From NCBI GenBank assembly GCA_026416755.1, contig JAOAEP010000178.1:1-18290 (forward strand): DNA of 18,290 nucleotides, given 5' to 3'. The notes beneath the pieces were generated by a model, which saw only the letters and a program-made list of their open reading frames with translations, was not told the DNA's origin and ran no database searches. The first letter of the stretch is position 1; the number at the start of each line of letters is the position of its first letter. The stretch comes from a bacterium. Lineage in GTDB: Bacteria > Ratteibacteria > UBA8468 > B48-G9 > JAFGKM01. Shown in pieces: positions 15,119-18,290 of this stretch. Both the position numbers and the translations under genes were made by a program.

Positions 15119-16843
15119 ATTATTAATTTTTTGATGAATTTTTTCTATCTCTTCAATTTTATCTTCATGAATATATCTCATTTTTGTTATCTCTTCTTTT
15201 ACAGGTGTTTTCAATAATTCTTCAAGTGATTTTCCTTTTTCAAGTGCCTTTAGGGATACTTTGTAAAAGAGAATGATAGATTTAAGCATGAAATACTGTT
15301 TCTTTAAAGTTGTGTATGCATCCATTTCATCAAAAGCACTCTGATGTAAAAAGTCCTCTCTTATTGAACGTGCAATTTCAAGAACTAATTTATCATTTTG
15401 TGAAAGTGTTTCCATACCAACAAGTCGCACAATTTCAAGTAATTCTGCCTCTTTTTCAAGTAAAGATATTGCTGTGTTTCTAATTTCCATATAGTCATCT
15501 GCTATTTTTTCTTTTACAAATTTTTCAATATTTTTTTCATATAATGAATAACTTGTAAGCCAATTAATTGCAGGAAAATGTCTTTGATATGCAAGGCGTT
15601 CATCAAGTCCCCAGAATACTTTAACAACTCTTAGAGTCATTTGCACAACAGGGTCTGTTAAATCACCACCGGGAGGACTTACAGCACCGAGTAAAGAAAG
15701 AGAACCAATTTTTTCATCCTGTCCAAGACATATAACTTTACCAGCCCTTTCATAAAAAGAAGCCATTCTTGTTCCTAGATAAGCAGGATAACCTTCTTCT
15801 CCTGGCATTTCTTCCATTCTCCCTGATATTTCTCGCAATGCCTCAGCCCATCTACTTGTTGAATCAGCCATCAATGAAACAGAGTATCCCATATCTCTGA
15901 AATATTCACCAATTGTAACTCCTGTATAAATACTTGCTTCTCTTGCTGCAACAGGCATATTTGAAGTATTTGCAATTAAACATGTTCTTTCCATCAGAGG
16001 TCTTCCTGTTTTTGGGTCTTTTAATTTAGGAAATTCTATTAAGACATCCGCCATTTCGTTACCTCTTTCTCCACAGCCAATATAAATAACTATTTCACTA
16101 TCGGCCCATTTTGCAATTTGATGTAGGACAACTGTTTTCCCAGAACCAAACGGTCCAGGGATGCAAGCAGTTCCTCCTTTTAAAATAGGGAATAAAGTAT
16201 CAATAATTCTCTGGCCTGTTACAAGAGGTGTATCTGGGTTTAATCTTTTCTTGAATGGTCTTGGTTTTCTTACAGGCCATTTCTGCATTAAATAAATAGG
16301 AATTTCCTCTTTTTCTGTCTTTACTTTTCCAATTATCTCTTCAACAGTAAATTCACCTTCTTTTATTTCAATAATTTCACCACTTACTCCATAGGGAACC
16401 ATAATCTTATGTTTTATCAAAGGTGTTTCTTCAACTATTCCTACTACGTCTCCACTTTCAACAATATCTCCTTTTTTTACATTAGGTTTAAAATACCACC
16501 TAATTTCTCTATCAAGTGGAGGAATATCCACGCCTCTTATAATAAAATCTCCTGTTTTTTCTATTTGAGATAAAGGTCTTTGTATTCCATCAAATATGTT
16601 TTTAAGAAGGCCAGGCCCAAGTTCAACTTTAAGGGGTTCTCCTGTTCCAAAAACAGGGTCTCCAATTTTAAGCCCTTCTGTTTCTTCATAAACTTGAATT
16701 GAGGCAATGTCTCCCTCAAGCCGAATAATTTCACCAATAAGTTTTTCTTCTCCCACTCTAACAACATCAAACATCTTACTTGTTTTCATTCCTTCTGCTT
16801 GAACAAGAGGACCTGAAACCTTTATAATTCTTCCTATATCCAT
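15110..16843 (-). CDS. atpA: V/A-type ATPase catalytic subunit A
   Basis: Catalytic subunit of the soluble V1/A1 head of a rotary V/A-type H+ or Na+ ATPase/ATP synthase, 577 residues, close to the usual 580-600. The N-terminal barrel starts GRIIKVSGPLVQAEGM. The A-specific non-homologous insert lies at about 115-190. The P-loop GPFGSGKT is at 230-237, the catalytic Glu259 is in GCGERGNEM, and the SLMADSTSRWAEALREISGR and GAVSPPGGD blocks follow, with a helical C-terminus. All key residues are intact, so it should be functional. An AAAGGAG ribosome site lies within the last codons of subunit F, two bases separating the genes. Subunit B normally follows A, but here a gene on the other strand converges and overlaps the A stop. 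Confidence 0.95.
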   Translation of the reverse strand: MDIGRIIKVSGPLVQAEGMKTSKMFDVVRVGEEKLIGEIIRLEGDIASIQVYEETEGLKIGDPVFGTGEPLKVELGPGLLKNIFDGIQRPLSQIEKTGDFIIRGVDIPPLDREIRWYFKPNVKKGDIVESGDVVGIVEETPLIKHKIMVPYGVSGEIIEIKEGEFTVEEIIGKVKTEKEEIPIYLMQKWPVRKPRPFKKRLNPDTPLVTGQRIIDTLFPILKGGTACIPGPFGSGKTVVLHQIAKWADSEIVIYIGCGERGNEMADVLIEFPKLKDPKTGRPLMERTCLIANTSNMPVAAREASIYTGVTIGEYFRDMGYSVSLMADSTSRWAEALREISGRMEEMPGEEGYPAYLGTRMASFYERAGKVICLGQDEKIGSLSLLGAVSPPGGDLTDPVVQMTLRVVKVFWGLDERLAYQRHFPAINWLTSYSLYEKNIEKFVKEKIADDYMEIRNTAISLLEKEAELLEIVRLVGMETLSQNDKLVLEIARSIREDFLHQSAFDEMDAYTTLKKQYFMLKSIILFYKVSLKALEKGKSLEELLKTPVKEEITKMRYIHEDKIEEIEKIHQKINNLF

Positions 16844-16845
16844 CT

Positions 16846-17145
16846 TTATTCTCCTTTCATACCTGTTGCCTTTTTAATCAATTCATTAATGACTTTAATT
16901 CCCTTTTTCTCTCTACTTTTTAAACTCGGAATAACTATCATCTTTTTCATATTAACAAATTTCATAAATTTGTTTTCATCAAAAACATCTTCTGTTATGA
17001 ATATGCAGATTACCTCATTCATATTTATTTTCTCAAGTATTTCTTCTGTTTCTCTAACTGAATTTGAAAAAAAAGTTTCAACATTATAAGCAGAAAAAAA
17101 CTCAATACTTATTCTATCTCCAATAAAAACTATTTTATTTTCCAT
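16846..17145 (-). CDS. atpF: V/A-type ATPase subunit F (central stalk)
   Basis: Small central-stalk subunit of 99 residues, normal length. It begins ENKIVFIGDRISIEFFSAYN, corresponding to the family's IGDxxxxxGFxLAG start though the Gly/Ala part has diverged. A VICIFITEDVFDEN strand and a MIVIPSLKSREKKGI segment follow, matching the family's IxITE and xIPS blocks. The C-terminal helix ends KKATGMKGE. Gene order F then A is the standard arrangement in bacterial and archaeal V/A ATPase operons, supporting the call. There is no recognisable Shine-Dalgarno sequence before the ATG; the 27 bases between it and the upstream tRNA gene are A/T-rich. It is likely cotranscribed with tRNA-Pro. Confidence 0.85.
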   Translation of the reverse strand: MENKIVFIGDRISIEFFSAYNVETFFSNSVRETEEILEKINMNEVICIFITEDVFDENKFMKFVNMKKMIVIPSLKSREKKGIKVINELIKKATGMKGE

Positions 17146-17172
17146 ATTTTTTCAACATTATTTTATAAAAAG

Positions 17173-17248
17173 TCGGGGCGCTCGGATTTGAACCGAGGAC
17201 CTCTTGGTCCCAAACCAAGCGCGCTTAACCGGACTGCGCTACGCCCCG
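17173..17248 (-). tRNA. trnP: tRNA-Pro, anticodon UGG
   Basis: A complete 76-base cloverleaf read on the minus strand: acceptor CGGGGCG pairing with CGCCCCG, D stem GCGC/GCGC, anticodon stem CTTGG/CCAAG around loop TTTGGGA (anticodon TGG), T stem CTCGG/CCGAG around TTCGAAT, and discriminator A. The C1-G72 first pair is typical of bacterial tRNA-Pro. The 3' CCA is not encoded. It is much more GC-rich than its surroundings, as expected for a tRNA in an AT-rich genome. Confidence 0.97.
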
Positions 17249-17257
17249 AATTATTCT

Positions 17258-17286
17258 ATTATACTTTTCTTTTTCAAAAATTTCAA
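17258..17286 (-). promoter_or_regulatory. Near-consensus sigma70 promoter for tRNA-Pro and atpF-atpA
   Basis: On the minus strand, TTGAAA (17286-17281), exactly 17 bases, then a perfect TATAAT (17263-17258), ending nine bases before the tRNA. No terminator is visible in the 27 bases between the tRNA and subunit F, so transcription probably continues through both ATPase genes. Confidence 0.8.
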
Positions 17287-17287
17287 T

Positions 17288-17293
17288 TATAAT
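17288..17293 (+). promoter_or_regulatory. Possible -10 element for the solute-binding protein gene
   Basis: A perfect TATAAT on the plus strand, 36 bases before the ATG at 17330 and adjacent to the -35 of the divergent tRNA promoter. The matching -35 region (about 17265-17270) is poor, so this is tentative. The two promoters would overlap in this 81-base divergent gap. Confidence 0.35.
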
Positions 17294-17329
17294 TTAAAAG
17301 GAATCTAAAAATGTAAAGTTTCAATATAA

Positions 17330-18290
17330 ATGATGAAAAAAGTATTAATCACATTATTTATATTATATAGATTTTTGTCTGCAGGAAAAAATCTTATTAT
17401 TATTTCTCCACATTGGGAGGGAGTTAAAATTGAAATTACAAGAGCTTTTTCTGAGTGGTATGAGAAAAACTTTAAGGAAAAGGTTAAAATTGAATGGATA
17501 GACCAAGGTGGAACTTCAGATGATTTAAAATATGTAGAATCACTTTTTAAAAAAAATCCTAAAGGTATTGGAATTGACTTATTTTTTGGTGGTGGATTAA
17601 GTCCTTATTTAAAACTGAAAGAAGAGGGTTTTCTTGAAAAGTATAAATTACCACAAAATATACTAAAGAAAATTCCCAAAACATGTGCTGGTGTTCCTAA
17701 TTATGATAATGAATTTTATTGGTATGGAGTAGTTCTTTCTGGTTTTGGAATTTTGTATAATAAAAAAGCACTTAAATTTTTAAAGTTACCTTTTCCAAAC
17801 ACATGGAAAGACCTGGGAGAAATACGCTATTTTTCTCTTGTGGGAGCAGCAGACCCAAGACATAGTGGGAGTATGCATATGATGTATGAAATAATTTTGC
17901 AAACATATGGATGGGAAGAAGGTTGGAAGACTATTCTTTCTCTTGCTGGAAATACAAAAAATTTTTCAATAAGTGCTTCTGAAGTTGCGAGAGAAACATC
18001 AACTGGAGAAGTAGTAGTATCTTTATGTATAGATTCTTACGCACTTGCTCAAATTGAAGTAAATGGGAAAGAAAATATGGGATTTATTTTACCTGAAAAC
18101 CAAACAGTTATAAATCCTGATTGCATTGGTATTTTAAAGGGTGCACCCAATATTGAAATAGCAAAAAGATTTATTGAATTTCTTTTTACATATGAGACAC
18201 AACTTTTATGGATACAAAAAAAAGGAAAAAAAGGAGGACCTATTGAATATTCACTTAATAGATTTCCTATTATCCTTGATGTTTATTCAG
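17330..18290 (+). CDS. ABC-importer solute-binding protein, iron/phosphonate type, 3' end cut by window
   Basis: The frame is open from ATG 17330 (a second ATG follows at once) to the window end, 320 residues without a stop. A short Sec signal (MMKKVLITLFILYRFLSAG) is followed by KNLIIISPHWEGVKIEITRA, the usual opening of extracytoplasmic binding proteins for iron, phosphonate or small anions. Further family-like blocks are IDLFFGGG, an NTWKDLGE segment, AADPRHSGSMHMM (ligand-site loop in this fold), YGWEEGWK, a CIDSYALAQ strand near residue 230 and AKRFIEFLFT. It is not the large Dpp-type binding protein (SBP_bac_5), so it is not the obvious partner of the importer at 4317-8020. Its own permease and ATPase genes probably lie beyond the window. 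There is no clear ribosome site; ligand unknown. Confidence 0.85.
   Translation, partial: MMKKVLITLFILYRFLSAGKNLIIISPHWEGVKIEITRAFSEWYEKNFKEKVKIEWIDQGGTSDDLKYVESLFKKNPKGIGIDLFFGGGLSPYLKLKEEGFLEKYKLPQNILKKIPKTCAGVPNYDNEFYWYGVVLSGFGILYNKKALKFLKLPFPNTWKDLGEIRYFSLVGAADPRHSGSMHMMYEIILQTYGWEEGWKTILSLAGNTKNFSISASEVARETSTGEVVVSLCIDSYALAQIEVNGKENMGFILPENQTVINPDCIGILKGAPNIEIAKRFIEFLFTYETQLLWIQKKGKKGGPIEYSLNRFPIILDVYS

Noticed and set aside
16889..17089. Hydrophobic plus-strand frame opposite ATPase subunit F
   Set aside because: The hydrophobic look comes from the antisense of Lys/Glu-rich codons; subunit F is the real gene.
17311..17316. A start-stop mini-frame (ATG TAA) with an AAAGGA ribosome site just before the binding-protein gene
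   Set aside because: It has the form of a minimal upstream ORF, but in DNA this AT-rich the match is easily chance and it is out of frame with the gene.

Overview
The window is strongly AT-rich, with short intergenic gaps, frequent stop/start overlaps and AGGAG-type ribosome binding sites, so it is bacterial. Three neighbouring genes (DUF1549/DUF1553, DUF1501, PPC-repeat protein) are a combination characteristic of Planctomycetes and other PVC-related phyla. Together with V/A-type ATPase genes, two DegT-type aminotransferases and low GC, this suggests an uncultivated PVC-like lineage (for example Omnitrophota or Ratteibacteria-like). The phylum guess is inference; no marker gene in the window settles it.

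Layout. (1) 2-3218, plus strand: the 3' part of glucosamine-6-phosphate deaminase (nagB) followed at once by two paralogous DegT/StrS-family PLP aminotransferases. (2) 3274-8020, plus: an alpha/beta-hydrolase (acetyl-esterase/dienelactone-hydrolase type), then two permeases and two ATPases of a Dpp/Opp-type ABC importer, the genes overlapping or nearly touching and with no binding protein among them. (3) 8053-13200, plus: exported DUF1549/DUF1553 protein, exported DUF1501 protein and a large exported PPC-repeat protein. (4) 13213-14394, plus: a three-part RidA-like protein. Regions 2-4 have no gap over about 35 bases and no visible terminator, so they may form one long transcription unit. (5) 14461-15118, plus: an SGNH/GDSL hydrolase with its own promoter, broken by an exact 13-bp tandem duplication that shifts the frame. 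(6) 15110-17248, minus: tRNA-Pro(UGG), V/A-type ATPase subunit F and catalytic subunit A, apparently transcribed together from a near-consensus promoter; subunits B and D do not follow A as they usually do. (7) 17330-18290, plus: an ABC solute-binding protein of the iron/phosphonate type that runs off the window.

Working model (inference): regions 1-5 look like a catabolic locus for acylated or amino-sugar-containing glycans. Esterases would remove acyl groups, the Dpp-like importer would take up small oligomers, exported PVC-type proteins would act outside the cytoplasm, and NagB plus the aminotransferases would handle amino-sugar nitrogen. No glycoside hydrolase is present in the window to prove it. 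The strongest sequence-level oddities are the 13-bp duplication in the SGNH gene, the loss of the usual CxxCH motif from the DUF1549 protein, and the isolated tRNA-F-A unit. No CRISPR array, transposase or integrase was seen.
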